A program made the position numbers and the translations under genes. The notes under the pieces were generated by a model. It was not told the origin of the DNA and made no database searches. It saw nothing but the letters and a program-made list of their open reading frames with translations. A stretch of 64,000 bases of DNA, from assembly GCA_021307315.1 (NCBI GenBank), contig JAJSPD010000009.1, positions 744,001 to 808,000 of the forward strand. The letters are read 5' to 3'. Positions 11,311 through 25,400 of the stretch are shown in pieces. This DNA is from Bisporella sp. PMI_857 (taxonomy: Eukaryota > Ascomycota > Leotiomycetes > Helotiales > Helotiaceae). The stretch's first letter is position 1. Every line of letters starts with the position of its first letter.

Positions 11311-13555
11311 ATGAGCCATCCCCGGGTATCTGAGCTAGGATGGCCTACTACTCTGCCAGAAGAAGATTGGGAGGAGATTCGTCAAGGGGTACCTACGACT
11401 GATGACCCGTTCATACGCAAGTATATGGAAGGACAAGCTGCTTTGATTGCCCAAGAAAAGAAGCAGCGCAGTGGTAGGTGAAGCTTTTCAAGGTCCGAGG
11501 CTAGGCTAATATTTCTGGTAAGACTATGCATTTCGAAACTCCCTATCTCCAATTGCAAAAGAAGCCTGCGAGATCGTTAATCGCATCCGGGAAGAAGAGA
11601 AGAAGACAATATGGACGGCAGAATTTGAAGATGCGCTGGCTCAAGAGACGGGTGTCAACATATACCCCGGAATGATGTTTGGTTTGGCAAAAAATCGCAT
11701 GGAGACAACTAAGTTGTGGCAAATTGTGAGGAGGATGCCCAAAGGAGCATTACTCCACGCCCACTTCGATGCTCTGGTGGACCAGGAGTTCTTATTTGAA
11801 ACCCTGTTATCCACCCCTGGTATGCATATATACTGTTCTACACCAATATCAACGCCACATGAGCTTGAAATTGCGCCCGTTAAATTTCGATATATGAACA
11901 ATGAGCATGGTATTTCACATTCTATGCTTTTCAGCACCAAAGATTCACTAAGAAAAATATAGTAAATGAGAAATCAATTTGGAGCTCCGAATATATTCCC
12001 AATACCCCAGTGTTACTCACAGAAGCTGTTGCGAATTTCCCAAATGGGGGAAAGGCCGGATTTTTGAGTTGGTTGAGCTCTCGCTGCACCATCACGGAGA
12101 CAGAGTCTATCGAACATCATCACGGAGTTGATGCGGTATGGAGAAAGTTTCAATCCGTATTTGTTATATTGAGTACAATCGTTTTCTATGAGCCAATCTT
12201 CAAGAAGGTTAGTTCACTAAACAGTGGTTTGGCTTGGGTTTAGAGCTCATTTAAACTAGTTTATGATAAGGATGTTACAGCAATTGCTCGCAGACGGGGT
12301 AAAATGGGTTGATGTGAGGCTTGCATTTGCATTTCATTATTTCAAAGAAGGGTCCGAAGAAGCAGAAAGCTCATATGATCGAATGTTTCAAATCTTCGGT
12401 GAATCAATTGAGAGCTTCAAGGCATCCGAGGAAGGAAAGGACTTTTGGGGCTGTCGAATGATATGGACTGGTCTCAGAGCCTTGGACACAAGAAAGATAA
12501 TCGAAGACATGGACGCGTGTATTGCTATTAAGGTATTGACGTCCATCACCTACGATCTACCTCCGAGTTCTTTATCTTGACACTTCCACCAAAAATTGCT
12601 CGCTAACCTTATCCCAAATAGTTAGCATATCCCCATCTGATTAGCGGTTATGATCTGGTAGGTCAGGAGGATGCAGGCCGACCATTGAAAGACCTCATAC
12701 CAGAATTATTCTGGTTTAGAAAGCAATGTGCAACTGAAGGAGTTGTAAGTCGAATCCGAAGAGCATGAATTACCCACTTCGAATCGTTTCTTTTTTCTAG
12801 TAAGGTTTAACTTGGAGACACGCTGACCTGATTTTTGAATCTAGGAGATCCCATTTTTCTTTCATGCAGGCGAGTGCTTAGGTGATGGCAATGATACAGA
12901 CCAAAACTTGTTTGATGCTGTCCTCCTTGGTACTCGAAGAATTGGACGTAAGTACTATTTGAGCGACCTTCTTCCTCCATTGCCTATACTGCTATCTTCT
13001 ATTCTTGTGCGGCTAGAATAATATTTTAAGCAATTACTGACCAAATCATATTAAGATGGATATTCGCTTTATAAACACCCGCTTCTGATCGAGATGGTCA
13101 AAGAGAAGAAAATACTTGTTGAGAGTTGCCCGATATCTAACGAGATTCTTCGATTGTGTGCTTCGGTCCTTTCTCACCCTTTGCCAGCACTACTCGCTCG
13201 TGGAGTCTCCTGCTCACTCTCGAATGACGATCCATCAATACTTGGGCAAGGCGTGAACGGAATGAGTCATGACTTCTGGCAGGCGCTACAAGGTTGGGAT
13301 AATCTTGGACTCGCTGGCCTAGGATCACTCGCAGAGAATAGCGTACGCTGGGCAGCGTTTGAAGATCAAACATCTGCGGCCTGGCTCCACGATATCAAAG
13401 AGGCATCCTTGGGAAGTGGCGTTCGAGCAGAGAGACTAAAGCAATGGTCCATTGAATGGGAACAGTTTTGCTTATGGGTCGTTACCGAGTATGGAGATGA
13501 TGGGGAGAGTATCAGGAAAATAAGAGAGGAGACAAGCTTTGATGTCCAAGACTAA
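11311..13555 (+). CDS. Adenosine deaminase, ADGF/CECR1 (ADA2-like) family
   Basis: Predicted zinc hydrolase deaminating adenosine or a related purine nucleoside to the inosine form. Seven exons (11311-11473, 11523-11909, 11963-12207, 12260-12532, 12622-12744, 12845-12947, 13056-13555) give 597 residues. Metal and catalytic motifs of the amidohydrolase barrel are intact: HAHFD at about 133-137, KWVDVRLAF, FHAGE at 404-408 (catalytic Glu407), RIGHGYSLYKHP, and SNDDPSI near the C-terminus with the zinc-ligand Asp. The family-specific segment EHHHGVDAVWRKFQS is also present. Animal ADGF/ADA2 proteins are secreted, but here the N-terminus (MSHPRVSELGWPTTLPEEDW) is hydrophilic with no signal peptide, which suggests a cytosolic enzyme. 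One intron (11910-11962) is very short and otherwise looks like a frame break. Confidence 0.93.
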
Positions 13556-14036
13556 ACGTCTTCCTGTGCATTTATTGTGGTTCAACACCCTGTATATTGA
13601 GCGACCTAGAATTGGGTGGTTGGAAAAAGTATTTCATTTCAACAAAGTTTTCATCCGCGAGGGGGACCTGTGCAGATAGACTGGAGTTACTTAATAGACC
13701 AAAAATTGTCATGCTCGAGATACGGAAGCTCATAGTGATAAGAATGATAACCTAACAATCTGCAGCTTAAATGAATACGGATTACGGAAATAATTTGAAG
13801 GAACGTTAAAATAGGCTGTGGAAATGTTTTATATTTTTGACACAAAAATAACATGTGCGAGGTCGATGTATGCTTCGCATTGCAGGTGATGTGTGAAGAA
13901 CCCAAATAACATCCCCACCAAGATCCGTTTCTCGGCCGATGACGTCGCGATGGCGCTCCATGTACACAACAACGGCCGCAACGGCGTATAATTTGGCTGG
14001 CACGACGCCAATGACCTCGAAATAGGAGGCCGCAGC
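13556..14036. other. Intergenic region
   Basis: Tandem plus-strand neighbours (deaminase, then SAC phosphatase) are separated by 481 nt. The 3' part contains GATGACGTCGCGATGG around 13,938, with a palindromic TGACGTC core that resembles a CRE/ATF-type bZIP site roughly 100 nt upstream of the phosphatase start. Otherwise I see nothing in it. Confidence 0.4.
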
Positions 14037-17000
14037 ATGCCTAGCATCGTGCGCAAACTTTTAGTTTTCGCTGTCATCGACGGTATTGTTCTTCAACCTC
14101 TTGCGCAAAGAGGTCAGCGGCCTCCACCAGCAACGAAGATTGCATACAAGAATAATGCTATCACCCAGTTGCCCACGGATGGACAGGACTTGCGAGGGTC
14201 AGGAAAAACCTTTGAGGCCTTTGGAATTGTTGGTATGTTTATTTTATATGATTTGCAAAGCAGAATGTTCGCTAAATATTCAATTTGTAGGCCTCCTGAA
14301 AGTGACCAGCTCAAAATCCTTCTTGATATCGATTACCAGGCGTGAACAAGTTGCGCAGATAAAGGGGAAACCAATATATGTGATTACTGAAGTGGCATTG
14401 ACGCCTCTGGAGTCAAGGGCGGAAGCCGAATCTTCAATCAGCCACACTCATGACGGATTACAAAAGTGGAATACTGATGACCACACTTCAGATGTCAGTG
14501 ACAGTGAAGGTGACGCGGAAGAATTTCCAACTGTGCTTCACGACGATGTCGATGATGAGCCATTACATGTACCCACCGGCACAGTATCTAGTCAAACAAC
14601 AGGAGAACACAAACGAACGAGCAGCGTTGCAGAGGACGTCATCAGTAAGAAGGGTTCTTATGGACGATTTGCTAGAAATTTCTTCTCCAAGAAGGGCTGG
14701 AATGTTGACCAAAGGAGGAATCAAGGAATGTCTGTGTCTGCTACAGACCCAATGCTGCCTAGTCCAGACATCAAAACAGGAGATGGTCAACAGTCCTCCA
14801 AAAGCTCTATCATGGAAACTATCAGAGATGATGATGACACGAAACAGAATGATGTTATTGAAGCACTCCTGCCAAAATTGCTGAGAACGACTCAAATTCT
14901 CTTTGGGACTTCTAGAAGTTTCTTCTTTTCTTACGATTATGATATTACCAGGAGTTTTGCAAATCAGAGGACTTCGGGTTATGAGTCTCCTCTTCATACG
15001 AGGGCCGATTCGTTATATTTCTGGAATGAGCATATAATACAACCTTTCATTGATGCTGGACAAACATCATTTGTTCTACCCCTGCTCCAAGGCTTCGTGG
15101 GTCAGCGATCCTTCACAATGGATACAGACCCTCCTAAGCACTTTGGCATAGAGGGGACCGAAAACTCGACGCTAGAAATGAGAGAATTTCCAGCGGAAAC
15201 TGATATCTCATCTACAGAACCCGAAGATCCGGATACTAAGCAGCGAATCTCCAAGGAAGGCCGAATTAGTGAAAAGACGTTCTTGCTGACCCTCATCTCA
15301 CGCAGGTCAGTCATGCGTGCAGGCTTGAGATATCTGCGCAGAGGAATTGACGAAGAAGGTAATGCTGCAAATGGAGTTGAAACAGAGCAGATTCTCTCCC
15401 AACCTTCATGGGCCCCATCCAGCAAAACCCATTCTTTTGTTCAAATTCGTGGAAGCATACCCATTTTCTTCTCTCAGACGCCATATTCTTTTAAGCCAGT
15501 ACCTCAACTTCAGCATTCAGCAGATAAAAATTTCAATGCTTTCAAAAAACATTTTGCAAATATCTCAGAGCGCTACGGGGACATTGAAATCGCGTCTCTG
15601 GTGGAGAAACATGGGAATGAGGCCATCGTCGGTGATAAGTATCAAGAGTACATGACTCGTTTCAATGAAGAAAATGCAAATAAATCTGGAGAGAATGCCA
15701 TCGGCTTCGAGTGGTTTGACTTCCACGCACAATGTCGAGGAATGAAATTTGAGAACGTCAGTATACTCACAGAGTCGCTTGGGGATAGGCTTGATTCTTT
15801 CGACCATACAATTGAATGTGATGGACAGCTCTTGAATAAACAGAGTGGAGTGCTACGAACTAATTGCATGGACTGCCTTGATCGGACAAATGTTGTACAG
15901 AGTGCGTGCGGCAGGAGAGCTCTGGAGCTCCAATTGAAGGACGAAGGCATAGATTTTAGTCTCCAAGTGGACCAGTCAGGATCTTTTTTCAATGGACTAT
16001 GGGCTGACAATGGAGATGCAATTTCGAAGCAGTACGCATCAACAGCAGCGTTGAAAGGCGATTTCACGCGAACAAGAAAGCGAGATTATAAGGGGGTATG
16101 TACTACACTCAAACATCAGCTTCAGGCATCTGTTATACTCATATTTTTTGAGCGAAACGATTATTGATAGTGGTATTTGATATTTGTTTTGAACATATGC
16201 TAAGCATTAAACTTCAGGCCTTGACAGACATGGGATTGTCGATCTCGAGATTTTACTCGGGGTGAGAGTGACTCTCTCCATCTCAGCTTCCACTGCTAAC
16301 AGTGTAATCCAGGATAGTGAATGACTACTTCAGCCAGGCCGCGATAGATTTCCTTCTGGGAAATGTGACTGCTTTAGTATTTGATGAGTTCGAAGCCAAC
16401 ATGATGAGCGGCGATCCAGGAGTGTCGATGCAAAAGTTGCGTCAACAGGCTATTGATGAAAGTCAGAAAATTGTGATTGCAGATGAACATGAAGAATTTA
16501 TTGGTGGCTGGACCCTCCTCACGCCACACAGCCCCAATACCACCAAGTCAAGTAAGTAACATATCTATACAATATGATTGCTATGTTACTGGGCTGTTGG
16601 ATGATATTGAAATTTCCGCGCTCTTCCTCAAGCTTTGTCCGTGCAACTAATGATCCGTCTACAGTGCCTTTCGAGGAAGCTGTGCTTCTCCTTACCGATT
16701 CGGCTATATATGCCACACGCTTCGATTGGAATACCGAGAAAGTCATATCCTTCGAGAGAGCAGATTTGGCACATATTCTGAGCCTTAAATACGGGACATA
16801 CATCACTTCTACATTGTCTGCTACCCAAACAGATGAGAATAAGAATGTTGGAATTGTGATTACTTATGCAGCTGGGAGAGACAACATCAGTCGTGTCAAT
16901 ACCAGATCGTTGTCAACAACTGTGTCTTCTATTGAAGAAAGTAGCGATGCTTCTGTGGCAGATATCACATCTTCGCCCTTAACTGCGAATCTCACAAACC

Positions 17001-17296
17001 TATTTGCAGGAAAGCCTACGCCTCCAGGTAACAAGGTGCTGGCTTTCAAGGCACTGCCATCTCAATCGGCTGTCTCGGCTAGGCATGAAGAGACTCGCTT
17101 GAGTGAGCTTGAAGCCGTCAAATTGATATGTGCCGAAATAGAGCGGCTGGTTCTGCGTGCAAGAAGAGGAAGGCCTGGTCATGGCCTTACAGGTATTGTT
17201 GAAAATGGTACGATTATCAGCTTAGCTGAGGCAAGAAAGAGTACCGGGATTCTGGAGCAACTTGGACATAGCTTGAAGAAGCTTGTCTGGGCTTAA
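14037..17296 (+). CDS. SAC-domain phosphoinositide phosphatase with hSac2 domain (INPP5F/Sac2-like)
   Basis: Predicted lipid phosphatase removing phosphate from phosphoinositides, probably PI4P by analogy with human Sac2/INPP5F, on endosomal or Golgi membranes. Five exons (14037-14232, 14291-16095, 16218-16261, 16313-16551, 16665-17296) give 971 residues. The SacI domain occupies roughly 60-670. It is interrupted by a low-complexity acidic/serine-rich loop at about 115-280. The CX5R active site is intact: RTNCMDCLDRTN, with nucleophile Cys591 and Arg597. An hSac2-type domain follows, beginning IVNDYFSQAAIDFLLGN and continuing through FEEAVLLLTDSAIYATRFDW. The third exon is only 44 nt. There is no membrane anchor, unlike Sac1 itself. 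The assignment to the Sac2 branch rests on the second domain. Confidence 0.9.
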
Positions 17297-17874
17297 GGGG
17301 AAAGAAGAGATGTCACTACCTAGGCAAAGCAACAGTTACTCTCGATTATAGATATAGAAGCTGCTAGGCATAGAAATATCCCACGTTGAGGAGAGTATTT
17401 TGCCAGTTTTACTTACGTATTCAAATGCGCAAGTGCTCGCACCGCTTCTGTAGCTAGTTTCACTTGTGTGGACCTAAATTCGAAGTGGTTAGTTGGTTTG
17501 CTTACAGTTTATGGAGAAATCCGATGTCAAACTCTGTAGGCGAAGGCATTTATGAACCTGATGCGGTCATTCAAAGCGGGAGATAACGCGATGGAGTGCC
17601 GAACTCCTAAGTAACTCAACACAGCCCAATCGCAAGTTAACTTGAGCCCCGCTGTAGAAGACATTTCCAGACTTGGAACAGGACGCCAAGCCTTCCGAGA
17701 ACGCGAGATTGCTCCGATATTGAACCCCTCCTCCAAAGAATACGGCACTTCAAAAGTGACTGAGGAAGTCGAGCCACCTCAATAGCAGACCTTCTAGAAA
17801 CAAGACATCAAGGTGTAGACATCAAGGTTACTTCACTGCGAGTATTCAGCATATAAGAGAAACGTAAATAAACA
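17297..17874. promoter_or_regulatory. Intergenic / promoter region of formaldehyde dehydrogenase
   Basis: The gap contains the 3' flank of the phosphatase gene and the dehydrogenase promoter. A CCAAT-type sequence (GCCCAATCG) lies near 17,625. A TATAAG element is found around 17,852, only about 20 nt before the ATG, so it may be part of the leader rather than a functional TATA box. Confidence 0.35.
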
Positions 17875-19248
<1,374 letters not shown>

Positions 19249-20114
19249 CTCCGTACGGATTCTCGAAGTTCTAAACTGTAGGGTTTTCCAATGTATATGA
19301 TTGGGGAGGGCAAATTGAAAAAAATACTGGAAGGCAAGGCAAAAGAATGAAAAGTAACGGCATGCAACTGCTCAAGGAACAATTTTATTGCCTTGTGAGG
19401 CGCTATGATATGTTGCATATTTTGGCTTTATCCTGTAGTTAGGAGGAACGCATGTTTTGAAAAGCACCAACGATTTTATGTCTTACAAGGCCATGTTTAC
19501 AAGGTTTGCTTTGGTTCTAATGCCCCAATATTTGATAAGCATGAAAATCTTTGGTATTGCACCGAGGTCTGAAAATGCGTCATAACCTGCCGCACGTCGA
19601 GAACTCTTGATATCAGCCGGGACATCCTATCACTCAGCCCGCCTATCAAGGAGTTCTATCTATGATCTCTCGCCTGAAAGTGCACTGTCATATACTATTC
19701 TATCAATATGGCAAGAACTTCCCCTCCTCCAGAACGTAGTTATCCGATATCTTTGCAGTGAACCAGAGCCCGTCACATGTAGAGATTCTTGGGGGAGGGG
19801 GAAAGTGAGAAAAAATTAGAGCAGTAAAAAAAATAACACACATCACAATGTCGTCATTTATTCGTCTGGGTCCAAGTTGAAACATAAGCTCGTTTCTTAA
19901 GATGTAATGATATTATCACCAGCAAGTCGCCGATGTTTGAGCAGCAGACCTTATAACCTGCGCCCGCTAAATGCCCATCCATAAGCAACGGCCAATAAAT
20001 ACATAAAGCAATGCCCTTCTCAGACCAACGCCTCGAGGAAATCCCAGGTCTATATGTTGCCGTTCAACGCTGCCTGCTATTCCAAAATCTCGGCTGTGGA
20101 CCTAACGCCAAAAA
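19249..20114. other. Convergent 3' intergenic region
   Basis: These 866 nt lie between the 3' ends of the formaldehyde dehydrogenase (+) and AN1 (-) genes. Short A-rich runs (for example around 19,315 and 19,825) are compatible with 3' processing on the plus strand. I see no gene or repeat here. Confidence 0.5.
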
Positions 20115-20738
20115 TCAGATCCCCTTGATGATCCGCGATTGCGTCGACTCCTTGTTAAGCTGCGCTGCATTCCGCTCGTGAGATTCTTTCTTGCACTTTT
20201 TTTTTTAAAACATGTTAGTCAGGTACTCATAACTTGGGCTAGTAGTCCCGTGTCGAAGCCCAAGAACCAGTCTAGACCGTCTAGGGCGGCGAGAGAACTT
20301 ACATCCTCTAACCCATCACATTTATGATCTTCCAGCAACCTATGATCGCCGCAATAATGTCCCTGGCAGAACCCACAGTCGCCAATGATGCGCTGCGCAC
20401 CGTTCTTGCATTCCTTGAAGGTACATCTTATCTTCTTGGGCGGCATGCCACCCCTGATGGAGCCTGCCATGTGGATGGTGGATTCTCGTTGTATGTTATA
20501 GTCCTCTAACGTAGATGATAGAGAGAGATGCTTGCCGGCGTGTACGAGACGGAGATCGCTCTCTGGTATCGAGGTCCGGACAGAGAGGAGGGTGGTGAGG
20601 TTAGAGATGGACAGGGTCGATGGGACGGTAAGGGGGATTGCTGTATATACATTAGCCATATTTCTAGAGGTAGCCAGGGAGGAAAAGGGGGGATGAGGGC
20701 ATACTGTTGCCGGTGACGTTCTTGACGAATATCTGCAT
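20115..20738 (-). CDS. Ubiquitin-like / AN1-type zinc-finger protein
   Basis: Probable adaptor linking a ubiquitin-like fold to a zinc finger, as in stress-related ZFAND proteins; the partner is unknown. Three exons (20705-20738, 20303-20640, 20115-20195) give 150 residues. Residues 1-75 form a ubiquitin-like domain beginning MQIFVKNVTGNTIPLTVPS and ending MAGSIRGG, where ubiquitin has its conserved Gly-Gly. The AN1 finger follows, with zinc ligands in CTFKEC, CGFC, CGDHRLLEDHKC and the final Cys encoded across the last junction (EDCKKESH). The domain order (UBL first, AN1 second) is like animal ZFAND4. The first exon is 34 nt. A longer frame reading through intron 1 from 20,902 is a poorer model because it loses the start of the ubiquitin fold. 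Confidence 0.88.
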
Positions 20739-22452
20739 TGTCGACTGTTGTTGGGGTTCTGGAGATGCGGATCTAGAGCTTGAGGTCGAGGAGACCATTG
20801 TGTATAGGGCGTAACCTGGGAGGACGCAGAGAAAGTAAGATTAGAAGAGGTCAAGATATCGTGTGATGAGGTGATAAGGGTGAGAGTCAAGGTAATGTCC
20901 AAGCGCTTGTATTGACGTTATTGGTAATAGTGATCGGAGTCTCGTTTATGTCGTGAATGTGATGAGAGTATCGAGAGGTTTGGAAGGTGGTTGTCAAGTG
21001 CGCTTGTGTGGTGTATAAGGACAAGAAGGGAAGCGGGAGAATGGGGGAGTCAGAGGTGCTTATATTCGATATCAGTTAGGTTACGTACCGCCTTGTGTCT
21101 TGACGAGCTAGCTTTCTCCCAATGCGGTGGCGCTCCCGAGTCGTAATTGAAAAAATGGCATCACTTTATTTAGTTCGCATCTCATTCTTTCGAATTTCTC
21201 TACTTCTACTGAATTTCTACCACAATACTGAACTGATGAAGGATAACGCTATCTTTAGGAACTGGATGTTATATAAACAATGGAAATAGGTTTTCTCATC
21301 GGCATCCTATTGTTTCACCGTGCGTCTCGACCCGATGACGGCTATTCTTCAGCCTTCCCCCATTCTATGGCGACAAGGCTCTAGAAAGTGATAGAAAGAG
21401 CAGCCTTCCTAATTAAACACTAAGCAAGGCAAATTCGTAGTTCTGAACTCTAGCCTGTGTTAATACATACATATATATATACAGTATAGGGACTTGCACT
21501 CGATCACAGACAATTCTTCAAGGGTGATTATCAGCATCTCGACGCCTTTTTATGAACTATGACCACTCGTATCCTCATCCCTCAAACACCCGGAACCGCT
21601 TTTATTGACACTTATTGATCATGTGCCAGCTTATCACCACATGTCTAGGGTAGCTTTACTGTCCAAAGTATGTGGCCCTCACAACCAAGGAGCTGGCCTG
21701 CACCCCGTTCCTGGAAGGGTGCTCCTGCAGCAGCCATCCGCATTAGCCGCTCCGCCCGTTAATGCATGTGTTGTCCTTGTACAACTCACTTTATAGGTAC
21801 TAAGCGAGGACCCTGGATACATTGGGAGGTTGGGATGGGAACTATTGATTCGATCCGGCCAGCTGGAGAAAACTTAAGCAGCCAGCGAGGCTGAACCGGG
21901 CCCAGCTTAGAAGCTTCGAGGCTGAGGAATGGGTCATGTTCGGGATTGAGTGGCAAGAAAGTGGCACACGCGAGACACCATCATGAGGCTGAGTCATGAA
22001 TGAGTGTTGGATCTCAGCCCCTGGTGTCGTCAAAACACCTAAATGATTCAGTGTGGTACATGGACGACATGCATAGTCTTCTACCGAAAGATCTTCGGCT
22101 TCGAGGCCCGAAGGTGACAAATTGCTTAGATCATCATCATCTCTCTCGCTTATCGGTTATTAATATATAAAAGGGGGTGAGCTTGAGAGTCAGTCAGGTG
22201 CAGGACAGCATCCAACCGACCCACACCACCAAGTCTTATCCTCACCATTCCTCGCGGTGCATGTGGTTCCAATAAGATGTCCTCTACACAACTCTATCCT
22301 TCAGTCTTGCAAAGATTGGCATACATTCTTGACTCAGCGCTCCAAAGTGCTGCAGATGCTCCCACATGCCCCTGAACTCCTTGTCCTGATGCACCATAGA
22401 TGTCTTTTGACTCTTCTACTAACCTAACGCCTTCCAAAGTGTCGTGGTCTCG
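20739..22452. other. Long intergenic region upstream of AN1 gene
   Basis: This region contains the AN1 promoter and the 3' flank of ATG2. A short TA repeat occurs near 21,470-21,482. The strongest signal is a TATA-like box at 22,164-22,173 on the plus strand (listed separately). Other open frames in the region are short and lack domains. Confidence 0.5.
22164..22173 (+). promoter_or_regulatory. Strong TATA-like box without an annotated gene
   Basis: TATATAAAAG followed by GGGGG is a near-ideal TATA box on the plus strand. The first ATG downstream (22,277) opens a frame of only 32 codons (to 22,375), beginning MSSTQLYPSVLQRL. Any longer transcript would run antisense into the 3' end of ATG2. 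Whether it is used is unknown. Confidence 0.3.
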
Positions 22453-25400
22453 TTAATGTTTCTTGTATTTCTGAGCATTGTTAGCATTAGTGCTACGCTC
22501 ATGCTTGCTTTGTCAACTTACAGCGTCTGCTTTTGCTAGATTCGACGGGTCTAGCGCGTTTGTTGCACCCATCAAGACTTGACCAGCTCCCTTAAAAACT
22601 CCAATAGCAGGTCGGAACACGACAGTTGGTCCATGTCGACGCACGGCTTTCACCACTCCTGTAGCACTGCCGCTCTCCATTATTTCGCCCGGTACGGCTA
22701 TGATGGCATCCTTAGCCTTCAAAATATCCCTAGAGAACCCAGCATAACCACCTTTGAGCCCTTGTAACACGCCAACGGGCTGGTTTGCGTAAAGGCTAAT
22801 CTGTTTGGTCCCTTCGTCTGTGTCATTATCCTCCAAACCTGCACTTAAAGGTTCCCCTGTAGGACTCACAAGTCCTTCAACGTCCTGGAGCAGAGTTTGA
22901 ATGCCAATAGCACCCTTAGCACCTAGTTTGACCAGCGCGGTTCCAGTACTCTTGCCAAACGCTGCAGCACCTTTGGATATACTTCGCAAGACTCGACCAT
23001 CTTTTCTATATTCCTGCATCGGTACTTCCACTAGATGTTTAATGCCTGTTCCAACATCCACGAAAGTTCGCACAGGCGCAAGGCCAGCCAATATCCCGGG
23101 CAGCTGATTCCTCTTGATTTCCGGCATCCAGATATCGTTCAGTGTTTTGCCCAACTTATCAAAGCCGGAGACACCATAAATGATGGTGTGTCTCAAAATC
23201 ATGTTCGCCTCCTCAAGAATTACGAAGTTCATGAGCTCGGTCGTATGCCCAGCCCGCAGACCTGCATAATCAACGTGCTTCGGCTTAAAGTCCAATTTAA
23301 CTGGAATGGAGTTCACTTCTACTCTTTGAAGGAAGGGAACGTCACCAGAAGGCGCGTTGACTGGAGTTGAGTCATCTTTAAAGGCGAAAAATCTCTCGAT
23401 GAAGTCCAGCGCATGCTGATCAACATGCAGCCGTAGAGGAAGCACAGTTGCCTTCAGCACAATCTCGGATGCCGCGAGTTCTGGTACCGGTCGAACGTTG
23501 AGGATTTCAATATGAACCATGCTTGTGCCAGTCTCCCTTTCACCAGCCTCCTGCATATATGTAGCAAACTTTCTCCAGGTTGACGAAGGAATATGATCGA
23601 AGATCTCAAGATCCCGTACACGGATATCCACAGAACTCTGAGTCTCGCCACTTCCTTGAGGAAACACAACCAAATCAGCACAGACTCCTGTCAATTCAAA
23701 AGTAATCTTGTGATGCTTGCTTCTTTCAAGTCGGAGCCGCTTAGATCTTTTATATCGAGAGCCTCCTTGCACGCTAGGTGCTGCTGATGCGGTTGTCGTT
23801 GCGACTGACTCTGTATCTGTCATGTTGTCGTTCATAAGTTCACGATTGAGCATTAATGCAAGCTCATGCGGGTCACGGTTTCGAGGTATGTCAATATAGA
23901 TAGAATTGAATAAAAAGTCACCAATGACAGTTTCTTCGTCTTCGTCTTCGACGTCTAGGTGAGAGCGTCTTTCATTTCGTGCCCTCCTCTCGATTGCTTT
24001 GGCTTCAACATCATGCACGGCCCTAGCAAGGGTATCCCGAGTTTGCTGCCAGTCATAGCCATCGAAGAGATGCCAAATAATATGTACATCTCGCACACGC
24101 ACCTTCAGAGGACTCTTCCGGACTTGTGTACGGTCTGACTTATCGTAGGAATTTTTCGCAGAATTCCATCTGTGAGCAGTTCCATCTAAGGCTGGACCAG
24201 AACTGAAGTGATCCTCATGGAATTCTAGTTCGCCTACCTCATCAGATGATTCCGGTGCATCTACAAGGCTGTCAAGCATGACACCGTCTTGAGTGTCTCG
24301 AGTAGTGAGTTGGCTTGAAGATACAGATCCATCCTCCTCTAATATAGCTTCCTCGTACTGATCATCCAGCTGATAATATTGAGAGTCGAAGTTCAAATCA
24401 TCAGCATCTTCCTCACCAAGGATATCTTCTGGATTTGAAGTGCCAAAGTCCTCATCGAAATTGTAATTCCCCTCTGCCCTTCCGAAAGCATCTCCAGACA
24501 GTGACTTGAGAAGATCCTCAACCGGTATCACTTTCGTCCGAAACTTGAGCTCTTTGCTTGGTGGTGATGGTGGCGTCAACCCATTCAGAATTGCAAGAAG
24601 AGTCTGTGTTGAATCTGCACAAGACTCAAGAACAAACAGGTCGTCTCGTAGCTCCACATCAATCGACTTCTCGCCATCCTCATCGGCCCTGATCCGCACA
24701 ATGGCTTGCGCTGAGGATATGTAACTGACAGGAACCCACCCCTTGCCACAAAGACTGGCGACTTGGCTGCTCCCACCATCAAAGGATTCTCGCCTCGATT
24801 TGGCAGGTGCATTACCGGGCACTAAGTTGGCCATGTTATCGATAACAAGCACAGAAGCTTTCCCTAGTTCAGCAGTAGCATTTGCATTTTTATCTTCAGG
24901 CAAAACGGCTGTGAGACGTGCTTCCGCCAGAACCAGCAAGAGTTTCGATTCCAGCCCAAGTGGGTTCAATCCAATTATGCAGTCCCGCAAAATAATATCA
25001 ATTGTTAATGGTTTCGTTTCAGTAGGACAAGCCGGCACCAAATTTGTTGCCTTAGCGCGCTGAGCGGAGGAACCAAGTTGATTTTTGCCTGTTAGCGTCG
25101 CTACGGATGCTGTAAGGCTTGCTGATATGTCCTGGGCCGTGGCATGTTCAGTAAGATCAAGTAAAGCTAATAGCGTTGCTACCCGATACTCTGCTTTCAG
25201 GTTCCATAGCTTGACTTTCACTATGGGTTCCATCTCATCTCCAATCATCCGTGCCATGATTGCAGGCGCTCTGGCTCCAGGTTCTCGAAGTTCTACATCT
25301 GTAGCAGCACCAATGAGCTCTTCATTGCCATTCCGATGTACGCTCAATGTACTCATACTTAGAGCTACCAGAAATGGGAACGTTATTTGCGCAACATCAC

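Noticed and set aside
11900..11970. Apparent stop/frameshift in the adenosine deaminase gene
   Set aside because: A 53-nt intron (11,910-11,962) removes the stop, and the joined sequence keeps the family frame into IWSSEYIPN.
20739..20902. Longer N-terminus for the AN1 protein by reading through its first intron
   Set aside because: That model loses the ubiquitin-fold start (MQIFVKNVTGN) encoded by the 34-nt first exon and replaces it with a non-conserved Ser/Thr-rich stretch.
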